The position numbers were made by a program, and so were the translations under genes. DNA of 64,000 nt from JABACD01 sp047639675 (GTDB taxonomy: Bacteria; Planctomycetota; UBA1135; GCA-002686595), in contig JBLIOI010000001.1 of assembly GCA_047639675.1 (NCBI GenBank), forward strand, positions 92,272-156,271, given 5' to 3'. Of the stretch, positions 24,510-34,088 are shown piece after piece. The notes under the pieces were generated by a model, which was given only the letters and a program-made list of their open reading frames with translations, was not told the origin of the DNA and made no database searches. Each line of letters opens with the position of its first letter. Position 1 is the stretch's first letter.

Positions 24510-26191
24510 CCTTCCGAGGGATCAGCTTCTCGCTCTGCGGCCAACCGGCGCTTGCGGATCAAGATCTCAAGCGCCATCAAGTTGTTGGCACTGTCGCGTT
24601 TGGCGGTGGTGTAGAGATCCCGCAAATCCTGGTTGAGATCCTCGCGCGCTAGGGCATCCTGCGCCAGTTCGTTGGATGTGATGTACATCTCCTTGACCCG
24701 AGCAAACTCGCGATCCAGGTTGTAGTGCAAGACCACGGCGGTGTCGTTGAGCAGTGCCGGATTCGTTGGATCAAAGCTGAGAGCGTGCTCGTAGCCTTCC
24801 AAAGCGCGTTCGTAGTACTTCATGCGAAGCTCTCCTTGCCCTTCAGTTCTGGCGAGCTTATCGCCCGCGTCGCGATAGAAGAGGCCCATGTTGTTCCAGT
24901 AACGCGGGTTACTTCCGGCGCTGTTTGCTTGGACGGCGCTAAGTCGAGCGGCGTCGAGAATTCGCTCCTGGCTGAAAGAGTAGCCAACCAGCGAATCGAG
25001 TATGCGCAGATTGCGATCGATGTCGCCTTGCACGGAACCATAGAGCCCCACGGCGTCGATCTGGATGGCTTCCAGCATGGCGGTGAGCGCTCCTTCCTGA
25101 TCTTGCATGTGGTAGTTGCAGAGCGCGATGTACCACTTGCAGTTGGTGTAGGCGGGCCAGTCTGTGAAGCAAAGTTCAAAGGCTGCCTTCGAGCGTTCGT
25201 ACTCACCAGCGTCGAACAACGCCCAACCTAGCCACCAGAGTAAAGTGGCGTCATCGGTGCTTTCAGTCGAGTGGCGACTGTCGAAGTTTTTTGAGCCTTG
25301 ATCTAGGGCTTGCACGAAGCCTTCGCGCCCCAAGCTGTTCAGGATTTGATCGAAGGCTACTGCGTTCGGATCGATGCCCAGGGCGATGGCGTATTCAGTT
25401 GAGGCTTCAGCCTTGCGACTCTTCCAAAGTAGCGCGTCGGCCATCTTCTTGTGAGCGCTGGCGCTGCGGCGCAGTCCTGCACTGTCATCTTCTGCGACTA
25501 CAACAGCCGCGGCACGTCCGAAAGCGTCGTAGGCCGTTTGCCAGTGAGCGTTCGCAGCTTCGACGAGTGTTTCATCGGCGTTCGCCACGATGAACTGCGA
25601 GAAGGCGATGTCGCCGAGCATGAAATTCTCAGCTACGCCGTCGCCCGAAATCTTCAGTGCCTGTTCAGCGGCCGCGCGCGCCACGTCGAGTCGCTGGGAG
25701 TTCCACGCGGAATCGGCTAGTGGGAAGAACGCATCGGCGTACTCCTGCGCATCGGCTTCCGTCGCCGTCATCAGGTAGTTGACCGCATCACCGAAGTTGA
25801 TGGCGACCATGCTGCCGCCCAAGCCTTCCGCGATGTACTTGCGCGCCTTGCCAGCGAAGGCCATGCCGTAGATGTAGTCGACTCCCGCTCCCGTGTGACC
25901 CGCGCCCGCCAAATCGTCGGCCATGTCGAGGGCATCGTTCAGCAGCCCCTGTTCGATCAGTGCGCGCGCCAGCCAAATGCGTGTCGACAGTTGGCCGCCA
26001 TTCAAGTTGTCGGCTTTCGCGAGCAGCGCGTGGGCTTCATCGCCTTGACCGCTTGCGATCAAGCTGCGGCCACGAAGGACCAACTCCGCGACACCCGGCT
26101 CCGATTGAATCTCGGGCGTCGGAGGGTTTTGAACAAAGGGGAGCGCGTGGGGCAGGGCGCCGAGCGCTAGTACAATGAGAAGTGAATGCAT
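24506..26191 (-). CDS. Secreted TPR-repeat protein
   Basis: The 561-residue product starts with a signal peptide (MHSLLIVLALGALPHALP) and is then almost entirely helical TPR-like repeats, for example LVLRGRSLIASGQGDEAHAL, RIWLARALIEQGLLNDALD and WWLGWALFDAGEYERSKAAF. No enzyme domain is visible. It probably scaffolds protein interactions in the periplasm. It lies 42 bases downstream of a second, larger TPR lipoprotein gene on the same strand; the two likely form one unit. Confidence 0.82.
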   Translation of the reverse strand: MHSLLIVLALGALPHALPFVQNPPTPEIQSEPGVAELVLRGRSLIASGQGDEAHALLAKADNLNGGQLSTRIWLARALIEQGLLNDALDMADDLAGAGHTGAGVDYIYGMAFAGKARKYIAEGLGGSMVAINFGDAVNYLMTATEADAQEYADAFFPLADSAWNSQRLDVARAAAEQALKISGDGVAENFMLGDIAFSQFIVANADETLVEAANAHWQTAYDAFGRAAAVVVAEDDSAGLRRSASAHKKMADALLWKSRKAEASTEYAIALGIDPNAVAFDQILNSLGREGFVQALDQGSKNFDSRHSTESTDDATLLWWLGWALFDAGEYERSKAAFELCFTDWPAYTNCKWYIALCNYHMQDQEGALTAMLEAIQIDAVGLYGSVQGDIDRNLRILDSLVGYSFSQERILDAARLSAVQANSAGSNPRYWNNMGLFYRDAGDKLARTEGQGELRMKYYERALEGYEHALSFDPTNPALLNDTAVVLHYNLDREFARVKEMYITSNELAQDALAREDLNQDLRDLYTTAKRDSANNLMALEILIRKRRLAAEREADPSEG

Positions 26192-26233
26192 CGTTCGGGG
26201 GGGCTTCGATTGATAGTGGGCGACTAGGGAGGC

Positions 26234-28153
26234 TTACTGGCTAGTCAGTTGTTCCTGCAGCTCGCGCAGGATAGCTACCCGTTTCAGGACCTGTTCGGAA
26301 TCCAGATTCTTCCAGTAGTGCGACTCGATGGCACGTGCAGCCGGGACTTTTCCACTCGCGATATGACTACATAGCGGTAGGAAGAACTGGGTCACACCCA
26401 ATCGAGGATTTCGTTCGTATTCGAGGCTCTTTTCAAACAGGCGCTGGGCGGTGGCGGCATCGCCTTCGAGAGTCAGGGAAATTACTCCCAAGTTCTGGTA
26501 AGCGTCGCCGACAGCCTCGCGGGTCATCGTGCGCTCATCTTCGTCTTCGATTCCAGCTTCCAACTGGGGGAGGCCAACGGAAATGGCGCGTTCGAGGTAG
26601 TCGCGTGCGGTCTCGATGTCGCGTTGCAAGTAGTACGCGAGAATCAACCCAGTGTCATTGATCGTGCGCGCATCTTGCGGGGCGAGGATGGCTGCTTGCA
26701 CATAGGCCTTGTAGCTCGCTTCCATGTGGCCCTTGGCCAACTCGAAGAGCTCTGAGACCTTTTCCATATCCGGCTCTTCCGCTTGCAAGGCATGGGTTCC
26801 TTGCGTTTCGTACTGCACCCCAATATCGCGGTTGAAGTAGCCCGCGTTGTTGGCGTTGTTGCGATCTTCAAAGTCGAAGGTAAGCAAGCGGTCGGCGAGC
26901 TCGGTGGCTTTTATCAGGCGCGCGAAGCCTTCGCTATACGACTCTTGTGTTCCGCCGCCAAGCCCTTCTTCCCATGCAGTGTTGTGTTCCATGAGCAAGA
27001 AGCTCAAAGAGCGCGTGCCCGACCACAGGCGATCTTGGACTTCCCAACGCAAACCGCCCTCGAACAACTCTTCCATCGACCAGTAGGCCTCCTCTGCGGC
27101 TTCCAGGTCGCCTGCGTAGAACAGGCTCCAACCTACTCCATCACGGCAAATGACTTCGTAGGCTTGGCACGCGTCCGTGTAGGTTTCGTCCAATTCACGT
27201 GCGCGAAGGAGTTCTGCTTCAGCTGCTTTGAATGTCTCTGACTGATCGTCTTGATTCGCCAGCATACTCTCAAGCGCAACCTCGTACTTGGCGCGACCGA
27301 GCCACCAATGGCCGATGGCAGACTCTTCATGCTCCGCCGCGAATTCGGTGTAGATGCTTTCTACTTCGCTCCATCCACTGTCTTCTTGCGCCAAGCGTTG
27401 TTGTGTCTCGTGCAAGACTGTGTCTTGCGGGTTGAGCTTGATCGCAGTTGTGATCGTAGTTCGTGCATCTTCACGGCGCTCTTCCCACAAGTACAAGTTG
27501 GAGAGTTGTACCCATCCCCAGTTGACCGTTGGATCCAAAGCGATTTCCGCTTCGATTGCGTCGCGCGCACTCTCGAAATATTCGGGCGCCTTGTCTTCCG
27601 CAATTGCCCCATTCTTCGCGGACGTGTAGGCGGAGAAGTACAGTTCGGAGAGCGTACGTTCCGGTGTGTTTCTGAAGTAGCGCTCATAGCGCGCATTCTC
27701 CAAGCGCAGTTCGACTCCCTTGGTCGCAAAATCTATGGCTTCTTCGAGTTGAGTTGCATCGCCGGTGGCGAAGAACAGCATCCAAGTGGCGCGCGCCGCG
27801 CCGAACCACGCGGAGGGTGCCTCGCCACTTTCCGCCGCCTCGAGGAAAGCCAAACGAGAGTCCTCGAAGAAGAAGGGGTTGCCATCTTCTGCGCCCATGC
27901 GCAGGGTCGCTTCGCCGCGCAAGAATTGAACCTCGGCATTCTCGTTCTTCAGTTCGAGGGCGGTGTCGAGTTCCGTCATCGCATCGCGCGGATCGCCTTC
28001 GATGATTAGACGTCGAGCGTCGACGAGAGCGACTTGAGCTAGAAGCTCAGGGCTGGACTTGCTGGTCAGGGTCGTCTCTGGAACTGATTGCGAAGCGCAG
28101 CCAGCGAGGATGACGATGAGGGCGAGCGGACCAGCGTAGAAGGAAACGCGCAT
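26234..28153 (-). CDS. TPR-repeat lipoprotein
   Basis: This 639-residue protein has a signal peptide with a clear lipobox (VILAGC, Cys near 19) and a long array of TPR-like helices covering most of its length, for example AWFGAARATWMLFFATGDA and WWLGRAKYEVALES. The composition is acidic. It is probably anchored in the outer membrane and acts in protein-protein contacts; no catalytic motif is present. It shares overall architecture with the downstream secreted TPR protein and precedes it by 42 bases. Confidence 0.83.
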   Translation of the reverse strand: MRVSFYAGPLALIVILAGCASQSVPETTLTSKSSPELLAQVALVDARRLIIEGDPRDAMTELDTALELKNENAEVQFLRGEATLRMGAEDGNPFFFEDSRLAFLEAAESGEAPSAWFGAARATWMLFFATGDATQLEEAIDFATKGVELRLENARYERYFRNTPERTLSELYFSAYTSAKNGAIAEDKAPEYFESARDAIEAEIALDPTVNWGWVQLSNLYLWEERREDARTTITTAIKLNPQDTVLHETQQRLAQEDSGWSEVESIYTEFAAEHEESAIGHWWLGRAKYEVALESMLANQDDQSETFKAAEAELLRARELDETYTDACQAYEVICRDGVGWSLFYAGDLEAAEEAYWSMEELFEGGLRWEVQDRLWSGTRSLSFLLMEHNTAWEEGLGGGTQESYSEGFARLIKATELADRLLTFDFEDRNNANNAGYFNRDIGVQYETQGTHALQAEEPDMEKVSELFELAKGHMEASYKAYVQAAILAPQDARTINDTGLILAYYLQRDIETARDYLERAISVGLPQLEAGIEDEDERTMTREAVGDAYQNLGVISLTLEGDAATAQRLFEKSLEYERNPRLGVTQFFLPLCSHIASGKVPAARAIESHYWKNLDSEQVLKRVAILRELQEQLTSQ

Positions 28154-28404
28154 GGAGTCTGGTGCAGAAGCAGGGGCCGTAAAAGGAGCACGGCATTCTA
28201 ACCGTCAAAACCAATTGGTCGAGCCAGGCCTTTAGCCCAGTCCCAGCTCCGAGTCACCCCTTCCATGCCGGGGAAACGTCCGCTAAGAAAGATGGGGCAA
28301 CCCGCCACTGGATTGGGGAAGATATAGTTACGTGCCCCGTCCCTTTGGGACGCCCACCCTTTTCTACGCCCTGGACGGCCAAAATGCCGCTCACGCCCCC
28401 CTAC

Positions 28405-31400
28405 ATGACCCGATTCCGCGCCCGCCGACCGTTTTTGTCCGCTTTGAGCCGGCCAATGCTCCTTGGAGCCCTTGTGCTCGGGACCTTTGCGTCGTGCGAC
28501 AATCCTGCATGCCTTTTCGGGTCAAATGGCTGCCAAATCCTCGCAAATGGGGGTGCAAACGCGGTTTCCGCGACCTTCCCAGAGATTGGTGAGTGGGTGG
28601 AGCCCGTCGCGCCCTCGATCGAGAGAATTTTCCCTGAGGGCTTTGCTCACCCGCAATCGCCTGTAGTGATTGTTTTTAACGAATCGATTTCGCCCGGGAC
28701 GATCGCTGGAGCCTTCGAGGTTCGTGCGACGGCGGGTGGTGGAACAGGCTCACAGGTCAGTTCTGTACTGGTCGGGGATGGGCGCGTCCTGGTGCTCTTG
28801 CCCAGCGGGCTGGTCCCTGGATTGGAATATGAGGTGGCTTACGCCTCGGACGCCTCGATCCGCGACCTCTCAGGCGCCCTCGTGGCTCAGCCTGATGGGG
28901 GGGTGATCGCGACCTTCTCCGTCGATTCCGAGCCGGTGCCGGAACCCGGCGTGCTGATGACTTGGCCGCTCAACAATGCAACCGGATCCAGCCCGATCAC
29001 GGAGGTTGTGACGGTTTTCGACCGCGTCATCAACGCGACAAGCGTGACGCCCGCCTCATGGAGCGTGAAAATCGACGGGATCGATCCCGCGTTCAATCCG
29101 CCTCCCTTGCCGACGATGGTTCCTTCGGGGAACGGCGGTGGGCCTACGACGGACACCAGAATCTACACTTGGACTAGTCTCGATCCGGTCACTGCCGAGC
29201 GTGTTGAGTTGGGTGTCGATGCGATGGTGACGATTGAGCTTTCTACCGGCGCAAACACGAACACGCACATCTCTACCTTTGGCACGGAGAAAATGCCCGT
29301 TGCGTTCATGGCGCCGCTTACGAACACCTCGACCACTTTGCCCTTCTCGATTCCGTCCATGCCGGTGATTCAAAGCGAGCCCGACGACGCGATCGGTATT
29401 GAGAATCTTTCGCCGACGGGATCCCGGCCCTTCATGATGACCGTTGAGATTCCCGGAGGCATCTTAGACGGCGACGTTCTGGAGGTCTTCATGGTCGGAA
29501 CGAATCCGCCCGACCCGAACAACGCGAACGCACCTGCCCGCATTTCGAGTTTCCGAGAAGTTCCGCTTTCAGCGGGACCAGGACCGGTTTTGCTCGAGGA
29601 GTCGGACCTATTGTTGGTCAGCACGGTGACGCCGCTGACTGCCATCTTCGACGACGCCGACATCGCCTTTGCATTTTCCCTGCGGCGCGGAGCCTTGCGC
29701 ACGCCTATTTGGTTGCTCGATGTGGATCTTACGAGTGAAGGAGTGCAGGACGCCTTCATCGATACGACGGGGCCGACGTTCCTGAACTTGCTCGGCAAGG
29801 AAGAAGGCGACTTGCTCCTTGTCAGCGATCTACGTGAACTTTCGGTGAGCGGAGTGGCCGCTGAGGAGATTCGTACGGCGTCGGTCGTGGCTCACTTGAT
29901 GAGCGGTGACGTGGACAACCTCGTTGGTGGTGAATTGCCTCCCTTGCCCGTCTTTGCCACCAATGGTGCCTTTATTGCGGCGCCGGTGAATATTGGGCAG
30001 GTTCCTTTCGGCGACCTTGTCGTGCCGGTGGACATGGTGATCTACGACAAGGGCCTGAACCCGTCCGAAGTGATTTCCTTTAACTACACCCAGCGTGGCT
30101 CAAGCGGCGTTGGCATGGACATCTCGAGCGGCAACGACATCGATGTCACGGTTGTCGATGCAGTCACTTTGGCGCCGATTGTTGGCGCGAACGTCTACCG
30201 TCACGAATCTGTCGGCGGAGTTCTGACAGCAACGATCACGGGTGTTTTGGCCACGGACAACGCGGGCGAGGTGGCCATGTCGCCGGCGCCCGGAGGCGAT
30301 ACTTTGATCACGGTGGATGCAGCGGGCTACGACCTGTTTACTTTCCAAGGAGTGCCGACGACTCGTCTCGACGTGTTGTTGATTCCGACGCCCGTGCCCT
30401 TTGGCACGGCGCTCAATTCGGCGCGGACTCCGACCAATGCGTTGACGTCGCCTTTCTTGCATGCCTTTGCTGCGGACTCGCGCGCGTTGCTAGCTAGCGA
30501 CAAGTTGATTCTCTCCAGCGACACGGCTTACAACCCGCTGTTGAATCAAACGATTATCACCTTCGCAACGATCGGTGTGAGTTTGGGCAAGGCGGGGCTT
30601 GTGACTTTCCTCGCCACCAAGGATCCGTCGAGCTTGACGAATCCATCCGCTTTCTCCGCAGCGACCTTCTTGCAAGCTTTCGAACTGGAATTTCCGCGTA
30701 CACCGCTGGGTCCGCCGCCGCCGGTTGATGTGGTCAGTTTCGTTACATCCACCCTGCTCTCAGATGTCTCGATCAACCCCGCGGACATTCCGCTGGGGAC
30801 AGTCGAGCAGAGGCTCGCCAAGCCCGCCAACTACGCCCTCGACTTCCCGAGCGGGACGCTCCCGACGGTTTCAGTGGAAGCCTTCACGCCCGGCATCGAT
30901 GGCTTGATGACCGCGGGGATGGGCCTCGCGTATTTCAACTCTGGAAACGACAATTGGGACCTGCGCAGCGCCTACTCCGCGCGCATCAAGGCCGGAGGCG
31001 AGCTCGCGACGAGTCTAGCGATCGAAGACGAGCGCTTGCTGCGCGTCGAGCTTACCGATCCCACCGGTAACCGGACCGGCGTGCGTCAGCCGCTATCTGC
31101 CGCGATGATGAACGATACGCTAACCCCGGCGGGAGTTCCGTTGCTTACCGCACCGGCTGCCAATAGCGGTGGCGTAGCCTTTGACCTGGTCTTCGAGAAC
31201 GTGATCACCGGCTCTTTGGATACCAAGGGCCTGTATCACGCCATGCTGGTGGATTCTGGGGCCCGGCGCTGGCACCTCTGGAGCGTGGACACGGCGGATG
31301 GCGCGGGTTCGATCGTCGCGCACGTGCCCCCGATCGGGATCCAGGGGGGAGTTGGGCTTGCGGATGGAATCATTATTTGCATTCTCGATGCCTGGGCCTG

Positions 31401-31497
31401 GGACGCCTTTGACCGCAATGCGTTCATGTTTAGCGACATCGAACGCCGCGCAGAGCAGTTCACAAGCGCTTCTCCCAAGGTCTTCTCCCAGCCCTAA
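28405..31497 (+). CDS. Large Ig-like lipoprotein with SbsA-type and carboxypeptidase-regulatory-like domains
   Basis: About 1030 residues from the ATG at 28405, which gives a compact signal peptide and lipobox (GTFASC); the frame opens at 28345 but the extra residues are not signal-like. Near the N-terminus (about residues 65-170) is an SbsA-type Ig-like domain (RIFPEGFAHPQSPVVIVFNESI). A second similar domain follows (WPLNNATGSSPITEVVTVFD). A region near residue 590 (VTVVDAVTLAPIVGANVYRH) looks like a carboxypeptidase-regulatory-like beta domain. The remainder is beta-rich and unrecognised. It is likely a cell-surface or outer-membrane adhesive or structural protein. Confidence 0.8.
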   Translation: MTRFRARRPFLSALSRPMLLGALVLGTFASCDNPACLFGSNGCQILANGGANAVSATFPEIGEWVEPVAPSIERIFPEGFAHPQSPVVIVFNESISPGTIAGAFEVRATAGGGTGSQVSSVLVGDGRVLVLLPSGLVPGLEYEVAYASDASIRDLSGALVAQPDGGVIATFSVDSEPVPEPGVLMTWPLNNATGSSPITEVVTVFDRVINATSVTPASWSVKIDGIDPAFNPPPLPTMVPSGNGGGPTTDTRIYTWTSLDPVTAERVELGVDAMVTIELSTGANTNTHISTFGTEKMPVAFMAPLTNTSTTLPFSIPSMPVIQSEPDDAIGIENLSPTGSRPFMMTVEIPGGILDGDVLEVFMVGTNPPDPNNANAPARISSFREVPLSAGPGPVLLEESDLLLVSTVTPLTAIFDDADIAFAFSLRRGALRTPIWLLDVDLTSEGVQDAFIDTTGPTFLNLLGKEEGDLLLVSDLRELSVSGVAAEEIRTASVVAHLMSGDVDNLVGGELPPLPVFATNGAFIAAPVNIGQVPFGDLVVPVDMVIYDKGLNPSEVISFNYTQRGSSGVGMDISSGNDIDVTVVDAVTLAPIVGANVYRHESVGGVLTATITGVLATDNAGEVAMSPAPGGDTLITVDAAGYDLFTFQGVPTTRLDVLLIPTPVPFGTALNSARTPTNALTSPFLHAFAADSRALLASDKLILSSDTAYNPLLNQTIITFATIGVSLGKAGLVTFLATKDPSSLTNPSAFSAATFLQAFELEFPRTPLGPPPPVDVVSFVTSTLLSDVSINPADIPLGTVEQRLAKPANYALDFPSGTLPTVSVEAFTPGIDGLMTAGMGLAYFNSGNDNWDLRSAYSARIKAGGELATSLAIEDERLLRVELTDPTGNRTGVRQPLSAAMMNDTLTPAGVPLLTAPAANSGGVAFDLVFENVITGSLDTKGLYHAMLVDSGARRWHLWSVDTADGAGSIVAHVPPIGIQGGVGLADGIIICILDAWAWDAFDRNAFMFSDIERRAEQFTSASPKVFSQP

Positions 31498-31646
31498 CTT
31501 CATGGTGCTGAGTCGATTCGGCGAATAGCTTGGTTTCGGGGGGATCCCGACGTTTCAAGTGGCGCCTTCCATTCACTACAATTCGGGGCCCGAGCCGCCA
31601 ACTGTGGCAGCTTGGGCCTCCGACTTAGGACAAACCGCTGACCGCC

Positions 31647-32240
31647 ATGATTGCCTCTCGAACCGGACGTCCGATCTGGGCCTCCCTCGCAACGCTTGCC
31701 GCCTGCGCAACGCTCCTATTTGCTGCTTGCCAGACCATTCCTAAAGCTCCCGGTGCTCACGTGCACGAGCTCTACCACGGAGACTTGGAGACCGTTGCTC
31801 CGATGGATATCGTTGTGGCGCCGATTCTCGACGATTCAGTCGATGGGGGAGTTCCGGACCTTGAGTTGCGTCGGGCCTTCCAGCGCGAACTGATCGTTCG
31901 CCGCTATAGCGCCTTGGCTCTACCCTACACGGATCGCCGGGTCGTCAATGCTGCCTACCAGCCCGGTGCTCTTTACGAAGACGCCATTCTGCAGGTCAAG
32001 ATTCGCAAGTGGGACCTCTCCCGTTGGAAGTCGAACAGTGAGGTGAGCGTCATCGTCGAAGCCTGGATGCTCTCCGCCGAAGACGAGCGCGAGCTATGGG
32101 GCGGGCGACTTGAACGGACCTTCTACTTGGAAACCGACATGTCGAAACGCGCCACGGAGAAGGGTGCCTTTGAGAAAACGGCTCAATCCATCGCTCAAGA
32201 GCTGATGGAAGTGATGCCGGCCCGTTCGCCACAGCCGTAG
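31647..32240 (+). CDS. GNA1162/DUF799-like lipoprotein
   Basis: This 197-residue protein has a signal peptide with lipobox (LFAAC). The mature part (DIVVAPILDDSVDGGVPD, LRRAFQRELIVRRYSALALP, ALYEDAILQVKIRKWDLS, VSVIVEAWML and ELWGG) has the strand-helix order of GNA1162/DUF799-type outer-membrane lipoproteins, where a family member name stands for an unknown envelope role. The resemblance is by pattern, not by proven homology. It stands between the Ig-like lipoprotein and a small basic protein gene. Confidence 0.65.
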   Translation: MIASRTGRPIWASLATLAACATLLFAACQTIPKAPGAHVHELYHGDLETVAPMDIVVAPILDDSVDGGVPDLELRRAFQRELIVRRYSALALPYTDRRVVNAAYQPGALYEDAILQVKIRKWDLSRWKSNSEVSVIVEAWMLSAEDERELWGGRLERTFYLETDMSKRATEKGAFEKTAQSIAQELMEVMPARSPQP

Positions 32241-32275
32241 GGCCGTTGGCAACAGGTACGGGGGGATAGCGTCCT

Positions 32276-32339
32276 GGTTGAGGAACCTTGGCTTAGGCTC
32301 GGGTTATGGCAAGCAACAGTACATTGCTAACCCTCAACC
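32276..32339 (+). promoter_or_regulatory. Structured 5' leader before the small basic protein gene
   Basis: Nested inverted repeats precede the ATG at 32352. The inner stem pairs GGGTTAtgGCAA (32301-32312) with TTGCTAACCC (32324-32333), with a two-base bulge. An outer arm GGTTGA (32276-32281) can pair with TCAACC (32334-32339). A plausible ribosome site AGGAA follows at 32341-32345. It could be a leader RNA structure or a protein operator; no riboswitch class is recognised. Confidence 0.4.
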
Positions 32340-32351
32340 CAGGAACTTCCC

Positions 32352-32645
32352 ATGAAACGAATTCTAGCGCTCCTCGCCGTCTCTTTCCTTCTCTTCAGCG
32401 CTCCCGCATCGGCCCAACGTGCCGAGGGAGAACGGTCTCGGCCGACTACGGACGAGCCCGGTCGTAATCAAGATCGAACCGAGCGGGTCGGCAAGCGTCG
32501 CGCGCGGGCAAAGAGGTCGCAAGACCAAAAGCGACAGGGCAAGAGAGGCCAGAAGAGATCAGCCAAGAAGGGGCATGACTCCAAAGGCAAGGGCGATTGC
32601 GGTGGATCTTCACGCGGTAAGAGGACCAGAGGACGTCGCGGATAA
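32352..32645 (+). CDS. Small secreted, highly basic protein
   Basis: The 97-residue product has a clean signal peptide (MKRILALLAVSFLLFSAPASA) and a mature part made almost only of Arg, Lys, Gly, Ser, Gln, Asp and Glu, without hydrophobic core residues (for example KRSQDQKRQGKRGQKRSAKK). It is probably disordered and could bind polyanions such as nucleic acid or sulfated or phosphorylated polymers; no family is recognised. The start has a good AGGAA site. It is convincing as a gene because of the signal peptide and leader, less so from the mature sequence alone. Confidence 0.65.
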   Translation: MKRILALLAVSFLLFSAPASAQRAEGERSRPTTDEPGRNQDRTERVGKRRARAKRSQDQKRQGKRGQKRSAKKGHDSKGKGDCGGSSRGKRTRGRRG

Positions 32646-32823
32646 TCGACATTCAGAGCACGAAGACGGCGTTAGCGGCCTCGCTACCGCCGTTTTCGTA
32701 TTTAACAGATTAGGCGCAGTTCAATTTCATCCAAGCCACCCTCAGCTGATCGGAATTAGTCTTGGCATTCATCTGGATATGACTATCCTTATATACGCGT
32801 CGCAACCCAGGAGAAAACTCGCC

Positions 32824-33267
32824 ATGAAGCACATCCTCATCACCTCTGACCTTTCCGCTGAGGCCCTACGGCCCTTTGGCCAGGTTTTTGAACTCGCCAA
32901 GATACTCGGGGCGAAAATAACCCTCTTGCACGTGGTCCAAGAGCTGATTTTGGCGCCCCACGGGGCTCCCTTGGCTCCTGCGGTTATTTCGCCGGAGCTT
33001 CCCAAGGATATGGAAGAGGCCCGCGAAGTTCTCGGAAAGCAAGCGGCCAAGCTCGAGGGCGACGTCCCGATCGAAGCTGTGGTGATTTCCAGCACCCGCA
33101 TTCCGATGGCCATTAATCAGTACGCTAATGAGCATGCGGTAGATCTCGTGGCACTCTCAACCCACGGCCGCAGCGGATGGCGGCACCTGATCCTTGGTAG
33201 CGTGGCGGAGGAAGTTCTGCGCCATTCCGAGGTCCCAGTGCTCAGTTTTCCGCGCAAGTCTGAATAA
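32824..33267 (+). CDS. Universal stress protein (UspA family)
   Basis: This 147-residue protein has one Usp domain: MKHILITSDLSAEALRPFGQ at the first strand, ALSTHGRSGWRHLILGSVAE near the end (the ATP-binding G-x2-G-x9-G-S/T type region: GRSGWRHLILGS), and EVPVLSF as the last strand. The ATG at 32824 is preceded by AGGAGA and matches the family start, so the longer open frame from 32419 is rejected. It likely binds ATP and responds to stress or growth arrest. It is upstream of rpsO but separated by 231 bases. Confidence 0.93.
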   Translation: MKHILITSDLSAEALRPFGQVFELAKILGAKITLLHVVQELILAPHGAPLAPAVISPELPKDMEEAREVLGKQAAKLEGDVPIEAVVISSTRIPMAINQYANEHAVDLVALSTHGRSGWRHLILGSVAEEVLRHSEVPVLSFPRKSE

Positions 33268-33498
33268 TCCGGTCGAATAGGGGGGTGGACAGGACCCTCT
33301 CCGTGGTTAGACTTCCCGGCCTCGAAAGTGGGCAGGATTCCGATCTTGCTCCATGCCGGACCTTTCATGCCCACCGGGCAGATCTGGCGCACCCGTATTC
33401 TGGAGCTCCCTGCCCTGGAACGCGGGCAAGTCGATTCGAGGCGCAGCCCATCCGTGGGGTGTGGCAATCCTAGAGAACAAGGAATACAGGGAACTACC

Positions 33499-33768
33499 AT
33501 GGCAATCGAAGCCACACGCAAGTCGGAGATCATTAAGGACAACGCCATCAACGATGGTGACACCGGTTCTCCCGAGGTTCAGATCGCAGTGCTCACAGAG
33601 CACATCACGAATCTGACCGTACACTTGAAAGCACATAAGAAAGACTTCGCAACGCGTCGCGGTCTCTTGACGATGGTTGGACGCCGAAGCCGCCTTCTGC
33701 GCTACTTGCGCAACAAGTCGATGGACCGCTACACCGCCACCGTTACCAAGCTCGGCCTGCGCCGCTAG
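33499..33768 (+). CDS. rpsO: 30S ribosomal protein S15
   Basis: This is an 89-residue S15, the family's usual length, which binds 16S rRNA in the platform of the small subunit. The ATG at 33499 gives MAIEATRKSEIIKDNAIND, with the family motifs GDTGSPEVQIAVLTEHI, HLKAHKKDFATRRGLL and LLRYLRNKSMDRY. Longer reading frame upstream is not protein-like. It is followed by pnp, the classical rpsO-pnp order. Confidence 0.98.
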   Translation: MAIEATRKSEIIKDNAINDGDTGSPEVQIAVLTEHITNLTVHLKAHKKDFATRRGLLTMVGRRSRLLRYLRNKSMDRYTATVTKLGLRR

Positions 33769-34088
33769 TCTTCCGATCACATTCGTCCTCAGCACCGCGC
33801 TCGGGGACGGATAACTAACCTCCACGGTTTTGAGTCAAAATAGCTTTCAGAGCTACGGACACTTGAAACCTACTCCTCGGAGAGAGCTTCTTTCGAAGCG
33901 CTGCTGAGGACCCCCGGTCCCAATTGAATCGGGACGCAAGTCGACGCCAAGCCCAACGGTTGAACCATCGTTGGAAACCAAAAGTCTGTGGCGGGCTCGC
34001 GTTCCTTGGGCCAAGCCGTTCCGCGGCTCGTGACGAGCCGTGAAGCGGTCCACTGATTGACGTACGTTAAGAAATAGAAACAGAACAG
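33769..34088 (+). promoter_or_regulatory. rpsO-pnp intergenic region with leader hairpins
   Basis: This 320-base gap holds three possible hairpins: 33784-33809, GTCCC/GGGAC at 33917-33935, and a perfect 7-base stem CGGCTCG/CGAGCCG with a TGA loop at 34024-34040, 49 bases before the pnp start. In E. coli the pnp leader hairpin is cut by RNase III and mediates autoregulation by PNPase, so the last hairpin is a good candidate for similar control. No ORF is seen in the gap. Confidence 0.5.
33784..33809 (+). terminator. Possible hairpin terminator or attenuator after rpsO
   Basis: CGTCCTC (33784-33790) can pair with GGGGACG (33803-33809), including one T-G wobble, 15 bases after the rpsO stop. 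There is no T tract, so this may be a processing or partial termination hairpin, comparable in place to the rpsO-pnp hairpin of enterobacteria. Confidence 0.35.

Noticed and set aside
32419..32823. N-terminal extension of the universal stress protein frame
   Set aside because: The ATG at 32824 has a good AGGAGA site and matches the family start; upstream residues are not Usp-like and overlap the basic protein gene.
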